This document shows, piece after piece, positions 54,016-63,600 of a stretch of 64,000 nt of DNA. Positions within the stretch are counted from its first letter, which is position 1, and each line of letters begins with the position of its first letter. A model generated the notes under the pieces. That model made no database searches, was not told the DNA's origin, and saw nothing but the letters and a program-made list of their open reading frames with translations. The stretch is from Acidimicrobiales bacterium. GTDB taxonomy: Bacteria; Actinomycetota; Acidimicrobiia; Acidimicrobiales; Bog-793. The position numbers and the translations under genes are program-made. The stretch covers positions 46,565 through 110,564 of the forward strand of contig DATLTN010000027.1 of NCBI GenBank assembly GCA_035533595.1, given 5' to 3'.

Positions 54016-54420
54016 ATGACCACCGGCGAGGGCCCGACCCTCTACGAGGCGGTCGGCGGCCGCCCCGCCTTCCACGCCCTCGTCGACGCCTTCTACCGGC
54101 GCGTCGAGGAGGAGCCGCTCCTGCGCGCCCTGTACCCCGAGGACCTCTCTGGGCCCCGCGCCCGCCTCGCGGCCTTCCTCGTCCAGTACTTCGGCGGCCC
54201 ACCGGACTACGCGCTGCTGCGCGGCGAGCCGCGGCTGCGCCTCCGCCACGTCGAGTTCTCGATCGACACCCCGGCGCGTGACGCGTGGGTCGCGGCGATG
54301 GCGGACGCGGTCGCCGAGGTCGGCTTCGCGCCCGAGGTCGCGGGCGAGCTGATGGGCTACTTCGCCGCCACCGCCACCTTCCTCGTGAACCGCGGCGGCC
54401 TCGCGATCACCGGCGGTTGA
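54016..54420 (+). CDS. Group II truncated haemoglobin (TrHbO type)
   Basis: The 134-residue globin binds haem and probably oxygen or nitric oxide. It shows LYEAVGGRPAFHALVDAFYRRV (Tyr B10), LYPEDLSGPRARLAAFLVQYFGGP, the proximal His in RLRHVEFSID, and Trp G8 in DAWVAAM, the group II mark. The length is typical. A leaderless-type -10 box stands just upstream. The WhiB4-type regulator nearby could be a partner in redox response, but this is inference. Confidence 0.92.
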   Translation: MTTGEGPTLYEAVGGRPAFHALVDAFYRRVEEEPLLRALYPEDLSGPRARLAAFLVQYFGGPPDYALLRGEPRLRLRHVEFSIDTPARDAWVAAMADAVAEVGFAPEVAGELMGYFAATATFLVNRGGLAITGG

Positions 54421-54429
54421 GACCCGGGC

Positions 54430-55638
54430 TCAGGCGGCGGTGCGGTCGTCGAGGTGCAGGTGGCGGGTGAGGTGCGTGGCGCCGCGGGAGATGCCGAGGG
54501 TCACCGTCGTGCCCGGGGGCAGCGTGTAGAGGCGCCCCTGCAGGGCGGCGAAGGAGCGGACCGGGGTGCCGTCCAGCGCGGTGATCACGTCCCCGCTCTT
54601 GATCCCCGCCTCCGCGCCGGCGCCGCGCTTCGTGACCGTGGTGACGAGGGCGCCGGCGGAGGAGGCCTTCGCGTTCTCGCCGCTGATGCCGAGCCAGCCG
54701 TGCTGCACCTCGCCGCTGAGCATCAGTTGCTCGGAGACGGGGAGCGCGAGCCAGGAGGGGACGACCGCGGTGGAGCCCCCGCTCTCCCCGGCGACGAGGC
54801 CGATCACCCGCCCGCCGGCGTCGAGCACCGGGCTCCCCGGCGGGGTCGAGGCCGTCGGCAGGTCGGTCATCAGCGCGTCGACGAGCGGCCCCGTCGGGAA
54901 CTGCGGCGCGGTGTCGAGCTGGCGGACCATGCCCACCGCGTAGCGGGTGCCGCCCGCCGCGGTCACGGCCACGGTGAAGTTCGCGGTGGCGACCGGCTGG
55001 GGAGCGAGGATCGCGGTCGGCAGGTTGTCGACCCCGTTCACCTGCAGCACCGCGAGGCCGCTCGCCGCGTCGGGGTAGATGGCGACCGCCGGGACGACCT
55101 CGTTGCCCGGAAGCGTGACGAGGACGCTCGTCGCGCCGTCGAGCGGCGCGGCAGCGGTGAGCACCGTGCCGTTCTTGTTGAGGATCAGGCCGAGCAGGCG
55201 GAGATCGCTGCCGCCGCTCGCGACGTCGATGGTCACGACCGCGGCACCGACGCGCTCGACGCCGGCGACAAGGGAGGGGCCGAGGCCGGCGAGTTCCGGC
55301 CCGGAGGAGGCGGTGGTGGCGCTCGGCGCGTCGGCCGTCGAGGTGAGCGTGATCGCGGCGGGGTGCGCCGGGGCGCCGGTGAGCGCGGTCGCGAGGTGGG
55401 TCCCGAGCACGACGAGGCCGCTCGCGAGCAGCGCCCCGACGAGGCCGGCGGTCCAGGCGCTGGCCCGGCTCGGCTGGCTCGACAGCCAACGGTTGCGGAC
55501 CATCGTCGGGTCGAGGCGGAGGGTGAAGTCGCCGTCGGTGAGCTCGGAGGGATGGCGCCAGAGACGGTCCTCGCGTGGGAGCGGGAGGGTGAACTCCTCC
55601 TCGCCCCCATCGTCGTACTCGCCTGGGAGTGCCGCCAC
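54430..55638 (-). CDS. Membrane-anchored HtrA-like PDZ protein with degenerate protease triad
   Basis: The 402-residue protein has an acidic cytoplasmic start, one membrane helix (about 61-85), a trypsin-like domain (about 120-295) and a C-terminal PDZ domain (about 300-395). The catalytic sites of HtrA are lost: VLTAAAPL stands where VLTNAHVV has His, ASGLAVLQV where DLAVLKV has Asp, and TPPGSPVLD where GNSGGPL has Ser. It is probably a peptide-binding pseudoprotease facing outside. GTG 55638 is supported by TAGCCT eight bases upstream. Confidence 0.8.
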   Translation of the reverse strand: MAALPGEYDDGGEEEFTLPLPREDRLWRHPSELTDGDFTLRLDPTMVRNRWLSSQPSRASAWTAGLVGALLASGLVVLGTHLATALTGAPAHPAAITLTSTADAPSATTASSGPELAGLGPSLVAGVERVGAAVVTIDVASGGSDLRLLGLILNKNGTVLTAAAPLDGATSVLVTLPGNEVVPAVAIYPDAASGLAVLQVNGVDNLPTAILAPQPVATANFTVAVTAAGGTRYAVGMVRQLDTAPQFPTGPLVDALMTDLPTASTPPGSPVLDAGGRVIGLVAGESGGSTAVVPSWLALPVSEQLMLSGEVQHGWLGISGENAKASSAGALVTTVTKRGAGAEAGIKSGDVITALDGTPVRSFAALQGRLYTLPPGTTVTLGISRGATHLTRHLHLDDRTAA

Positions 55639-55646
55639 GGCCGTTG

Positions 55647-55652
55647 AGGCTA
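55647..55652 (-). promoter_or_regulatory. -10 box for leaderless HtrA-like gene
   Basis: On the minus strand this reads TAGCCT, eight bases before GTG 55638. Confidence 0.45.
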
Positions 55653-55731
55653 GTTGCGGACGGCTCCGACCGGAGGTCGGCCGGGAGCGCCGCCGCCGCC
55701 GGAAGTCCCCGCGAGGGGGCGCCCGCCTCCC

Positions 55732-55737
55732 TACGAT
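55732..55737 (+). promoter_or_regulatory. -10 box before leader ORF and mreB-like gene
   Basis: TACGAT lies six bases before ATG 55744, the first codon of a 12-codon ORF that overlaps the mreB-like start. Leaderless initiation at that ATG is predicted. Confidence 0.4.
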
Positions 55738-55743
55738 GAGGCG

Positions 55744-55782
55744 ATGGCACCTCCCGCCCGACGCGAGCGCGCGCGACGGTGA
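55744..55782 (+). CDS. Putative 12-residue leader peptide overlapping the mreB-like start
   Basis: The ORF encodes MAPPARRERARR and stops with TGA inside the GTGA that starts the mreB-like gene at 55779. It begins six bases after a -10 box, at the spacing seen for leaderless genes in this window. Ribosomes that enter at its ATG would be delivered to the GTG by termination-reinitiation. It is rich in Arg and Pro, which can stall translation. Expression is not proven. Confidence 0.35.
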   Translation: MAPPARRERARR

Positions 55783-56786
55783 GCCTCGCGCTTGCGCTCG
55801 ACCTCGGAACCGCGACGACCCGGCTCGCGAACGGCTCCGGCGAGCTGATCTACGAGGGGCCGACGGTCGCGGCGGTGGAGACCGACTCCCGCCGCCTCGT
55901 CGCCTTCGGCGACGAGGCCCTCGGCCTCGGCGCCCGCAGCGGTGGGCGGGTGCAGCTCCGGCGGCCGGTGCGCGCCGGCAAGCTGCTCGACATCGACCTC
56001 GCCGAGAGCTTCCTCGCCGCGCTGCTGCGGCGACCGGGGGTCTCCCGCCTCGGCGGTCCGCGGATGCTCGTCTGCTCGCACCTGAGCTCCACGGGGGTGC
56101 AGCGCAGAGCGGTCGGCCGGGCGCTGAAGCGCGCCGGGGCGCGCACCGTCTCGTTCGTCGAGCAGCCGGTCGCCTGTGCGATCGGCGCCGGCCTCGAGAT
56201 CTCCGAGCCCGTCGGCACGATGGTCGTCGACCTCGGCGCGGGGGTCTGCGACGTCGCCGTGATCGCCCTCGGGGGCCTCGTCTCGAGCGCCTCGGTGGAA
56301 GTCGGCGGCGACAACTTCGACGAGGCCGTCCGCGAGCATCTCGCCCGCCGTCACGGCCTGCTCATCGACAGGGCCGCCGCCGCGCAGCTGCGCCGCGCGC
56401 ACGCCACGATGAGCCCGGGCGGGGGAGTGGGCGAGATCGAGGTGCCGGGGCGCGACACCCGCAGTGGGGCACTGCGGACGGCGACCGTCGCCCGCGCCGC
56501 GCTCTGCGCGGTGATCGACCGCGTCGCGCAGCCGATCTTCGACACCGCCGCGCGCTGCATCACCTCGGCACCTCCGGACCTCGCCAACGATCTCATCTCG
56601 AACGGCCTCATCCTCGCCGGCGGCGGCTCGCGCATCGAGGGCTTCGACCGTCGCCTCGCGCAGGCGACCGGGGTGCCGGTGCACGTGCCGCACGACTCCG
56701 AGCTGCTCGCGGTGCTCGGTGCCGCGCAGTGCCTGGAGGAGGGTCGCGAGCCGGCCCTCTCGCTCAGCTCGGCTCGCGCTCGCTGA
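55779..56786 (+). CDS. MreB-like actin-family protein
   Basis: The 335-residue protein has the actin-fold motifs: phosphate 1 LDLGTATTRLANG, phosphate 2 VVDLGAGVCDVAVI, and adenosine LILAGGGSRIEGF. EQPVACAIGAGLEISEP and VEVGGDNFDEAVREHLARRHGLLI match MreB. MreB organises cell-wall synthesis in rods. The sequence is divergent, and it stands alone without mreCD. GTG 55779 overlaps the stop of a 12-codon leader ORF. The 3' end overlaps the convergent HEAT gene by 23 bases. Confidence 0.82.
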   Translation: MSLALALDLGTATTRLANGSGELIYEGPTVAAVETDSRRLVAFGDEALGLGARSGGRVQLRRPVRAGKLLDIDLAESFLAALLRRPGVSRLGGPRMLVCSHLSSTGVQRRAVGRALKRAGARTVSFVEQPVACAIGAGLEISEPVGTMVVDLGAGVCDVAVIALGGLVSSASVEVGGDNFDEAVREHLARRHGLLIDRAAAAQLRRAHATMSPGGGVGEIEVPGRDTRSGALRTATVARAALCAVIDRVAQPIFDTAARCITSAPPDLANDLISNGLILAGGGSRIEGFDRRLAQATGVPVHVPHDSELLAVLGAAQCLEEGREPALSLSSARAR

Positions 56787-57474
56787 GCCGGAGCACGTCC
56801 TCGGCCGCCTGGCGCACCTGCCAGTCGCGGTCCTGCAACCGCTCCCGGAGGGCCGCGGTCACCTCGGGGCCCTCGTAGGCGGCGAGCGCGACGACCGCCC
56901 GCCGGCGGATCTCGGGGCGGTCGGCGAGTGCGCCGAGGACGGCGTCCAGCCCCTCCGGCGCACCGATCGCGCCGAGCGCGGCGACCGCCGACTCCCGGCA
57001 GAGCGGATCCTCGTGGTGCTGCGCGATCTCGGCGAGGCGGCCGAGCGCCCCGATCTGCGCGAGCTCTCCGCAGGCGAAGCAGGCGGCCTCGACGACGCCC
57101 GCGTCGGGATCGTCGAGCAGCGCGGCGTAGCTCGCGGCAGCCGCCGGATCGGCGAGTTCGGCCAAGGTGCGGCGGACGACGGCGGCGGGGTCGGCCGCCG
57201 CGGCTGTCGCGTCGCGGCCGGAGAGCTCGCCGAGACGGCAGAGCGCTCCGAGCGCGGCGGCGCGCACGACCGGTGCGTCGTCGGCGAGAAGGGCGCGGGC
57301 GCCGGCTTGGTCACCGGTGAAGCCGCAGGCCGCCGCCGCGGCCCGGCGGCGCTCGGTCACGAGGTCCGTCGGAGGAGGTGAGGCCGTCCCGGCCGCCGGT
57401 CGTGGGAGGCTTCGCGCCGTGCGGGTCCGGCGGTCGTCGCTTCCCACCCGCGGTGGTCGCGTGTCGTCGGGCAC
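56764..57474 (-). CDS. HEAT-repeat protein
   Basis: From GTG 57474 the protein has 236 residues. After a basic, Pro-rich N-terminus of about 40 residues it is built of HEAT/PBS-lyase-like helical repeats (AALGALCRLGEL, ESAVAALGAIGAPEGLDAVLGALAD, RDWQVRQAAEDVL), which usually form protein-binding solenoids. A TACCGT box nine bases upstream on this strand supports this start; GTG 57360 is an alternative. The frame stays open far upstream but that is antisense to other genes. Target unknown. Confidence 0.7.
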   Translation of the reverse strand: MPDDTRPPRVGSDDRRTRTARSLPRPAAGTASPPPTDLVTERRRAAAAACGFTGDQAGARALLADDAPVVRAAALGALCRLGELSGRDATAAAADPAAVVRRTLAELADPAAAASYAALLDDPDAGVVEAACFACGELAQIGALGRLAEIAQHHEDPLCRESAVAALGAIGAPEGLDAVLGALADRPEIRRRAVVALAAYEGPEVTAALRERLQDRDWQVRQAAEDVLRLSEREPS

Positions 57475-57483
57475 CGCCGCGAG

Positions 57484-57489
57484 ACGGTA
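57484..57489 (-). promoter_or_regulatory. -10 box for leaderless HEAT-repeat gene
   Basis: On the minus strand this reads TACCGT, nine bases before GTG 57474. It abuts the divergent PDZ-Lon gene start at 57490. Confidence 0.35.
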
Positions 57490-58677
57490 GTGGGCAGATC
57501 CGGCTCCGGAGGCCCGGGGGAGGGCCCCGCCGTCCCCGCCTCCGGCCGCGTCGGCACGCGGGCCCGCTGGCGCCGCCATCCCCGCTGGTGGCGGCATTTG
57601 ATGAGCGGTGGCGTGGCGCTCGTCGTCGCGGTCGTGGCAGCGACGTTCGTCAACCTCAACGAGTACGCGATCGTCCCCGGCCAGGCGCAGAACGTGGCTC
57701 CGCTGATCGGTGCCCCGGCCAAGCTCACCCACCACCACCAGGGGGCGATCCTGCTCACCGACGTCGACCTCGTGCAGGTGCGGGCGGTCGACTACCTCTT
57801 CTACCGCCTCGACCACAACGCCGACCTCGTCCCGACGGCCGTGCTCACCGGGCAGGCGAGCGTCGCCACCTACGATGAGCAGGGCGTGATCGACATGGAC
57901 ACCGCCCGGCAGGCGGCGACCTTCGCGGCGCTGCGCTCGCTCGGCTACCCGGTGCACGCCGTGCCGGCCGGGGTCATCGTCTACCAGCTCGAGCAGACCT
58001 CCGCGGCGGCCGGCATCCTCTCGGTCGGCGACGTCATCACCGCACTCGACCGACACCCGGTGACGACCCTCGCCTCGCTCTCCAAGCTGGAGTCCGCCTT
58101 GCACCCCGGTGACCCCGTCACGATCGTCGCGCACCGCATCGGCGTCACCCGCACCCGCACGGTGCGCCTCGTGACGGGCGCGTACCACCTCGTCGGGAGC
58201 GGCAGCGCGGCGACGTCGAGCTGTCTCCGCGCGGGCAGGGCAGGGCACGTCGCGGCGGGCAGCAAGCCGCTCGCCTGCCTCGGCATCTACCCCGAGCAGC
58301 TCTTCGCGACGACGGCGCTGCCGTTCTCGTTGAACATCAACTCCGAAGGGATCATCGGTCCCTCCGCCGGCCTCGCCTTCGCGCTCGGGATCGTCGAGAA
58401 GCTGGACACGAAGGACCTCACCGCCGGGATGAAGGTGGCCGCGACGGGGACGATCTCCATCGACGGCAGCGTGGGCGATGTCGGCGGGGTGGCCCAGAAG
58501 ACCGTGGCCGTCGAGCGGGCCGGCGCGAAGGTCTTCTTCGTCCCCACGCCCGAGCTCGCCACGGCCCGCGCGCACGCGAGCGGCGGGCTGAAGGTCTACG
58601 CGGTGGCCTCGCTCGATCAGGCCGTCGCCGATCTCGAGCACCTCGGTGGCGCGATCGCCCCGTCCACGAGGTCGTGA
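57490..58677 (+). CDS. YlbL-type membrane-anchored PDZ-Lon (S16) protease
   Basis: The 395-residue protein has a basic N-terminus, one membrane helix (about 40-58), a PDZ domain (about 155-230) and a Lon-type protease domain. The Ser-Lys dyad is Ser292 in IIGPSAGLAFALG and Lys337 in GVAQKTVAVERAGAKVFFVP. Both catalytic residues are intact, unlike the HtrA-like neighbour. YlbL-like proteases are common in Firmicutes and Actinobacteria. GTG 57490 gives a short cytoplasmic tail; ATG 57601 would leave almost none. Confidence 0.88.
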   Translation: MGRSGSGGPGEGPAVPASGRVGTRARWRRHPRWWRHLMSGGVALVVAVVAATFVNLNEYAIVPGQAQNVAPLIGAPAKLTHHHQGAILLTDVDLVQVRAVDYLFYRLDHNADLVPTAVLTGQASVATYDEQGVIDMDTARQAATFAALRSLGYPVHAVPAGVIVYQLEQTSAAAGILSVGDVITALDRHPVTTLASLSKLESALHPGDPVTIVAHRIGVTRTRTVRLVTGAYHLVGSGSAATSSCLRAGRAGHVAAGSKPLACLGIYPEQLFATTALPFSLNINSEGIIGPSAGLAFALGIVEKLDTKDLTAGMKVAATGTISIDGSVGDVGGVAQKTVAVERAGAKVFFVPTPELATARAHASGGLKVYAVASLDQAVADLEHLGGAIAPSTRS

Positions 58678-58699
58678 CGCCGTAGGCTCATGCGCCGAG

Positions 58700-60673
58700 A
58701 TGCCTGAGCTGCCCTCTTCCTCGCCTTCCGGACCTACCCCCGACGAGCTGCTCGCCCACGTCTTCCCGAGCGCCCGCAGGGGCCTGGACCCTGAGGCGGT
58801 GCACGGGTACCTCGTCGGGGTCGCCGAGGTGCTGCGCCGTTTGCAGGCCCGTGAGGCCGAGCTCAGCGAGCGGCTCACCCTCGCGGAGCGCCCCGCGACG
58901 CCGCAGCCGCTCGACGCGGCGGCGCTCTCCGCGGCGGTGGGACAGGAGACGGCACGGGTCCTGCAGGCCGCCCACGAAGCGGCCGAGGACGTGCTGACGA
59001 GGGCGAACACCGAAGCCGAGGCGCTGCGCGCCTCGGCGACGAACCTGCTCGAGGACGAGCAACGCCGGGCCTCGGCGGCTGCCGCGGCGATCACGGCGGC
59101 GGCGAGCGCGGAGGCCGAGCGGCTCACGAACGCCGCCCGCGAGGAGTGCCGGCAGATGGTGGAGGTCGCCCGCGCCGCCCGCCACCGCATCCTCGTCGAC
59201 CTCGGCGAGCGGCGGCGTGAGCTGCACATCCAACTCGAGCAGCTGCGGGCCGGCAAGGACGCCCTCGCGGACGTCGTGGACGCCGTCGCCTCCTACGTGG
59301 TGCACTCGGTCGAGGAGCTGAAAGGACAGCTCGCCGGGGCCGAGGAGGGTGCCCGTCTCGCTGCGGAGGCGGTCGCGGCCGCGCCGAGCGCCTTCGTCGA
59401 GGAGCTCTCCGAGGAGGGGCTCCTCGCCGAGGCCGCCGAGCTGGCTGCGCTCGAGGCTGCCGCTGTCGGAGCGGTGCCGGCACTCACCGTCGAGCTCACC
59501 GAGGCGCTCCTCGAGGTGCCGGTCGCCGACGAAGAGGTGGAGGCCGCCGACGGAGTCGCGGAACCCCCGGTGGTCGTCGAGAGCGAGGGCGCCGCTCAGT
59601 CCGAGCCGCCGGAGGGGGCGAGGTCCGAGGCCGACGAGGAAGAGTCGTCCAACGCGATCGACGAGCTCTTCGCGAAGATCCGCCAGAGCCGTGCGGAGCA
59701 GGTCGAGCGGGCGCGCACCGTCCTCGAGGACAGCATCACCGGAGAGCCGCCCGCCGCGGAGGAGGCGCCCCCGGCCGCGACCCCCGCAGCTCCCCCCGAG
59801 GGCGCGGCAGGCGGTCAGCGGCCGGCGGCGACGGGCTCAGACGAGACGGCGGCGGGCGCCGGCTCGGCGGAGGCTACGGCGGCGGATGCTCCGGCGGAAC
59901 CGCTGGCGTCGGGGGAGGGCGCGGTCGCGGACCCCGCAGCACAGGATCGGGCACCGTCGGAGGACGATGCTTCCGGACGCGCCGAGGCCGAGGAGGAGCC
60001 GGAGCCCGCGGACGAGTCCCTCGCGGCGCGCAACAAGCTCCTCGCATCGAGTACCGCAGAGCTCACGCGGGTGCTGAAGCGCCAGCTCCGGCTGGAGCAG
60101 AACCAGCTCCTCGACGCCTTCCGCAACATGAAAAAGGGAGGCGATCCGCTCTCGCTGCTCCCCGGGGCGGAGATGTCCGGCCGTCTCGAGCAGGACGTGA
60201 GAGACGCACTCGTCGCCGCCTTCGCCGCCGGCCGGGGCTTCGCGGCGAGCTCGATCTCGCGGGATCCCGGCCCGCTCCGCCAGCCGGTCGCGGCGGTGAA
60301 GCGCGTCGCCACCGAGCTCGGCGCGGCGGTCCTCGACCCGATCCGCCGTCGGGTCGAACAGGGGCTGACGAGCGAGGGCGAGGAGCCCGCGGTGGCAATC
60401 GGGGCCGCCTTTCGCGAGTGGAAGGGCGCGGGGGCGGAGCAGACCGCCGCGGACTTCACCGTGCGGGCCTTCTCGGCGGGCGTGCTCGACCAGGCCCGCG
60501 CCTCGGGGAGCGCGGTGACGTGGATCGTCGACGACGGTGACCAGCGCTGCCCCGACTGCGACGACAACGCGATCGCCGGGGCGCAGCCCCCCGGCGAGCC
60601 GTTCCCGACCGGCCACGCGCATCCGCCGATCCACCCAGGGTGCCGCTGCCTTCTCGTCCTCAGCCCCGCGTAG
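58700..60673 (+). CDS. DivIVA-like coiled-coil protein with C-terminal phage-head-morphogenesis zinc knuckle
   Basis: The 657-residue protein has a DivIVA-like start (about 8-55: HVFPSARRGLDPEAVHGYLVG), a long Ala/Glu-rich coiled coil (to about 230), an acidic Pro/Ala/Glu linker (about 240-440), a helical region, and a C-terminal domain. The end (VTWIVDDGDQRCPDC, then HPPIHPGCRCLLVL) matches the SPP1 gp7/Mu gpF head-morphogenesis domain with C617, C620, H645, C648 and C650 as likely zinc ligands. No other phage gene is near. ATG 58700; role unknown. Confidence 0.72.
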   Translation: MPELPSSSPSGPTPDELLAHVFPSARRGLDPEAVHGYLVGVAEVLRRLQAREAELSERLTLAERPATPQPLDAAALSAAVGQETARVLQAAHEAAEDVLTRANTEAEALRASATNLLEDEQRRASAAAAAITAAASAEAERLTNAAREECRQMVEVARAARHRILVDLGERRRELHIQLEQLRAGKDALADVVDAVASYVVHSVEELKGQLAGAEEGARLAAEAVAAAPSAFVEELSEEGLLAEAAELAALEAAAVGAVPALTVELTEALLEVPVADEEVEAADGVAEPPVVVESEGAAQSEPPEGARSEADEEESSNAIDELFAKIRQSRAEQVERARTVLEDSITGEPPAAEEAPPAATPAAPPEGAAGGQRPAATGSDETAAGAGSAEATAADAPAEPLASGEGAVADPAAQDRAPSEDDASGRAEAEEEPEPADESLAARNKLLASSTAELTRVLKRQLRLEQNQLLDAFRNMKKGGDPLSLLPGAEMSGRLEQDVRDALVAAFAAGRGFAASSISRDPGPLRQPVAAVKRVATELGAAVLDPIRRRVEQGLTSEGEEPAVAIGAAFREWKGAGAEQTAADFTVRAFSAGVLDQARASGSAVTWIVDDGDQRCPDCDDNAIAGAQPPGEPFPTGHAHPPIHPGCRCLLVLSPA

Positions 60674-63600
60674 ATGCGCATCCCGACGGACCTTCCGCCC
60701 CGCCCGCACTCCCGCCGGCGGACAGTGGCGCTGCTCGTCACCGTCATCGCCCTCGTCGTGCTGCTCGTCCTCGCGCAGGGGGTCGGCGGCTTCTACGCGA
60801 ACTTCCTCTGGTTCCACTGGAGCGGCGTCGGCGAGGTGTGGACGGCCGTCACCGTCTCCAAGCTCGCGCTCGCGCTCTCGTTCATCGCGATCGCCTTCGC
60901 CGTCGTCTGGGGCTGCCTCTTCCTCGTCGACCTCGTCGTCTCACGAACCCTCTTCCTCGCGCCGGACACCGAGTTCGTGCGCCGCTTCCAGCAGGTCACC
61001 GCCCCGCACGCCTTCTGGCTGCGCACCGGGGTGGCTGCGCTGCTCGGCCTCGCCCTCGGCTCGAGCGCCTCGTCGCAGTGGCAGAACTGGCTCCTGTTCA
61101 CCCACGCGGTGCCCTTCAACATGAAGGACCCGCTGTTCCACCGGGACATCTCCTTCTTCGTCTTCCGCCTGCCGTTCCTCTCCTTCCTCGTCGACTGGCT
61201 CTTCGGCCTGCTCGTCGTGGCCGCCATCGCGACGGCGGTCGCCTACTTCCTGAACGGCGCGATCCGGGTGCAGCGCACCCTCACCATCGAACCCCGCGCG
61301 ATCGCGCACCTCTCCTTGCTGCTCAGCCTGCTGGCGCTCGAGCGGGCGTGGGCCTACTTCTACGTCGACCGCTTCGGCCTCGACGTCTCGGCGAACGGCT
61401 ACGTGCAGGGGGCGGGGTACACCGATGTCCACGTTCGGCTGCCGGCGATGGTCCTCCTCGCTGTGGTCTGCCTCGTGGCGTTCGTGATGCTCGCCTTCAA
61501 CGTCTACCAGCGGACCTGGGTGCTCCCGGTCGTCTCCGTCGGCCTGTGGGCCTTCCTCGCGATCGTCGTCGGCGTCATCTACCCCAAGCTCTACCAGGCG
61601 CTGCATGTCACGCCGGCACAGAGCACCCTCGAGACGCCCTACATCTCGCGCAACATCTCCGCCACGACCGCGGCCTTCGACATCGGCGGCGTGACCCGCG
61701 AGGCCTTCCCGGCAAACCAGGACCTGACGCCCGGGGTCCTCTCGCGCTACGCACAGACCCTCGACGCGACCCAGATTTGGGACCCCGTCTACAGCTACGC
61801 GACCTTCGCCAAGCTGCAGAAGCAGCTCAGCTTCTACCAGCTCACGAATCTCACCATCGACCGTTACTACGTGAACGGCCAGCTCACGCCGGTCGTCGTC
61901 GGCGTGCGCGCGCTGAACACCGGCGGTGTGCCCTCGCCGACGTGGGTGAACACCCACCTGCAGTTCACCCACGGCTACGCGGGAGTGGTGGCGCCCGCGA
62001 ACACGACCTCACCGAACTCCAACGGGAGCCCGAACTTCCTCGTCGGCTCGGTCCCGGTGACCGCGAAGATCCCGGACCTCGCGATCAACCAGCCGTCGGT
62101 CTACTTCGCGCCCGGCGACGACCAGTACGTGATCGCCGACACCAAGCAGCAGGAGGTCGACTACCAGCTGGCCGACGGGAAGAGCAAGGAGGGCCACTAC
62201 GGCGGGGAGGGCGGCATCCCGATCGGTGGGCTCGGGGCGCGCCTCGCCTTCGCGGTGAAGCTGCACGACTTCAACATGCTGATCTCGAGCGAGATCACCG
62301 GGAAGTCGCACCTCATCTACATCCCCGACGTGCTCACCGAGGTGCAGAAGGCGCTGCCCTTCCTGAAGGTGGACGCCAACCCCTACGCGGTGATCGACAA
62401 CGGCGAGATCGAGTGGGTCCTCGACGCCTACACGACCTCGCCCTACTACCCCTACTCAGAGACCGCGCGCACCGACGAGCTGCCCGGCGGGTCGGCGTTG
62501 CAGGGCAGCTACAACTACGTGCGCGACGCCGTGAAAGTCGTGGTCAACGCCTACACCGGCAAGATGTCCTTCTACACGATCAACGCCTCGGGCGACCCGG
62601 TGATGCAGTCCTACGAGGCCGCCTTCCCCGGGATGTTCCACCCCCTCTCCTCGCTGACGAAGACGGACCCGGTGCTCCTCCAGCACCTCCGCTACCCACA
62701 GGACCTGCTGGCCGTGCAGTCGGCGATGTACGGCCGCTACCACATCACCAACCCGAGCGCCTTCTACGGCCTCGGCAACGCCTGGGACCTCTCCCAGACC
62801 TCCACCGCCGCCGGCGGCGGCGCCTCGCTGACCCTCCCGATCGGGGCGAACGGCAACGTGCTCCGCTACCAGCCGATCTACGAGCTCCTCCAGCTGCCGG
62901 GGCAGTCCAGCCTCTCCTTCGACGCCATCGAACCGCTCGTCCCCTACTCCCAGGGGGACCAGCTCCAGAACCTCGCCGCGCTGATGGTGGTGAACTCGGC
63001 CTACAACGGCTACGGCAAGCTCGAGTCGCTCGTCACCCCGACGGGGTCGAGCTCGAGCACTGGGAACTCCGGCAGCTCGGGCGGGGGGATCGACGGCCCA
63101 GGACTCGCGAACGCCGACATCCACTCCGACCCGGACGTGTCCCAGAAGATCACCCTCCTCGACCAGAGCGGCTCGCAGGTCATCCTCGGCGCGGTGCAGG
63201 TGCTCCCGCTCGCCGACTCGTTGCTCTACATCCGTCCGCTGTACGTCTCCTCGACCCAGACGCTGTACCCCAAGCTCCAGGACGTGGTGGTCGTCTACGG
63301 CAAGCAGGTGAGCCTCGCCCCGACCCTCGCCGGGGCGCTCGCCGGGGTCTTCGGCTCGGCGCCCCCGGGGATCACCGCCGGTAACAGCTCCGGCTCTGGC
63401 TCGACTGCCGTGACCGCAATCCCGAGCGACGTGCGCAACGACATCGCCTCGGGGCTGCAGGCCTATCAGCAGGCGCAGTCCGCGCTCACCTCAGGTGACC
63501 TCGGCACGTACCAGTCCGATGTCACGAAAGCCGGACAGTTCCTGCAGCAGGCGAACTCCCTCCTCGCGCAGAGCAACGCCGCCACCAAGAGCTCGACGCC

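Noticed and set aside
57475..59256. Upstream extension of the HEAT-repeat frame on the minus strand
   Set aside because: It runs antisense to the PDZ-Lon and DivIVA-like genes and reads as Arg/Ser/Ala-rich filler; the real protein starts near 57474.
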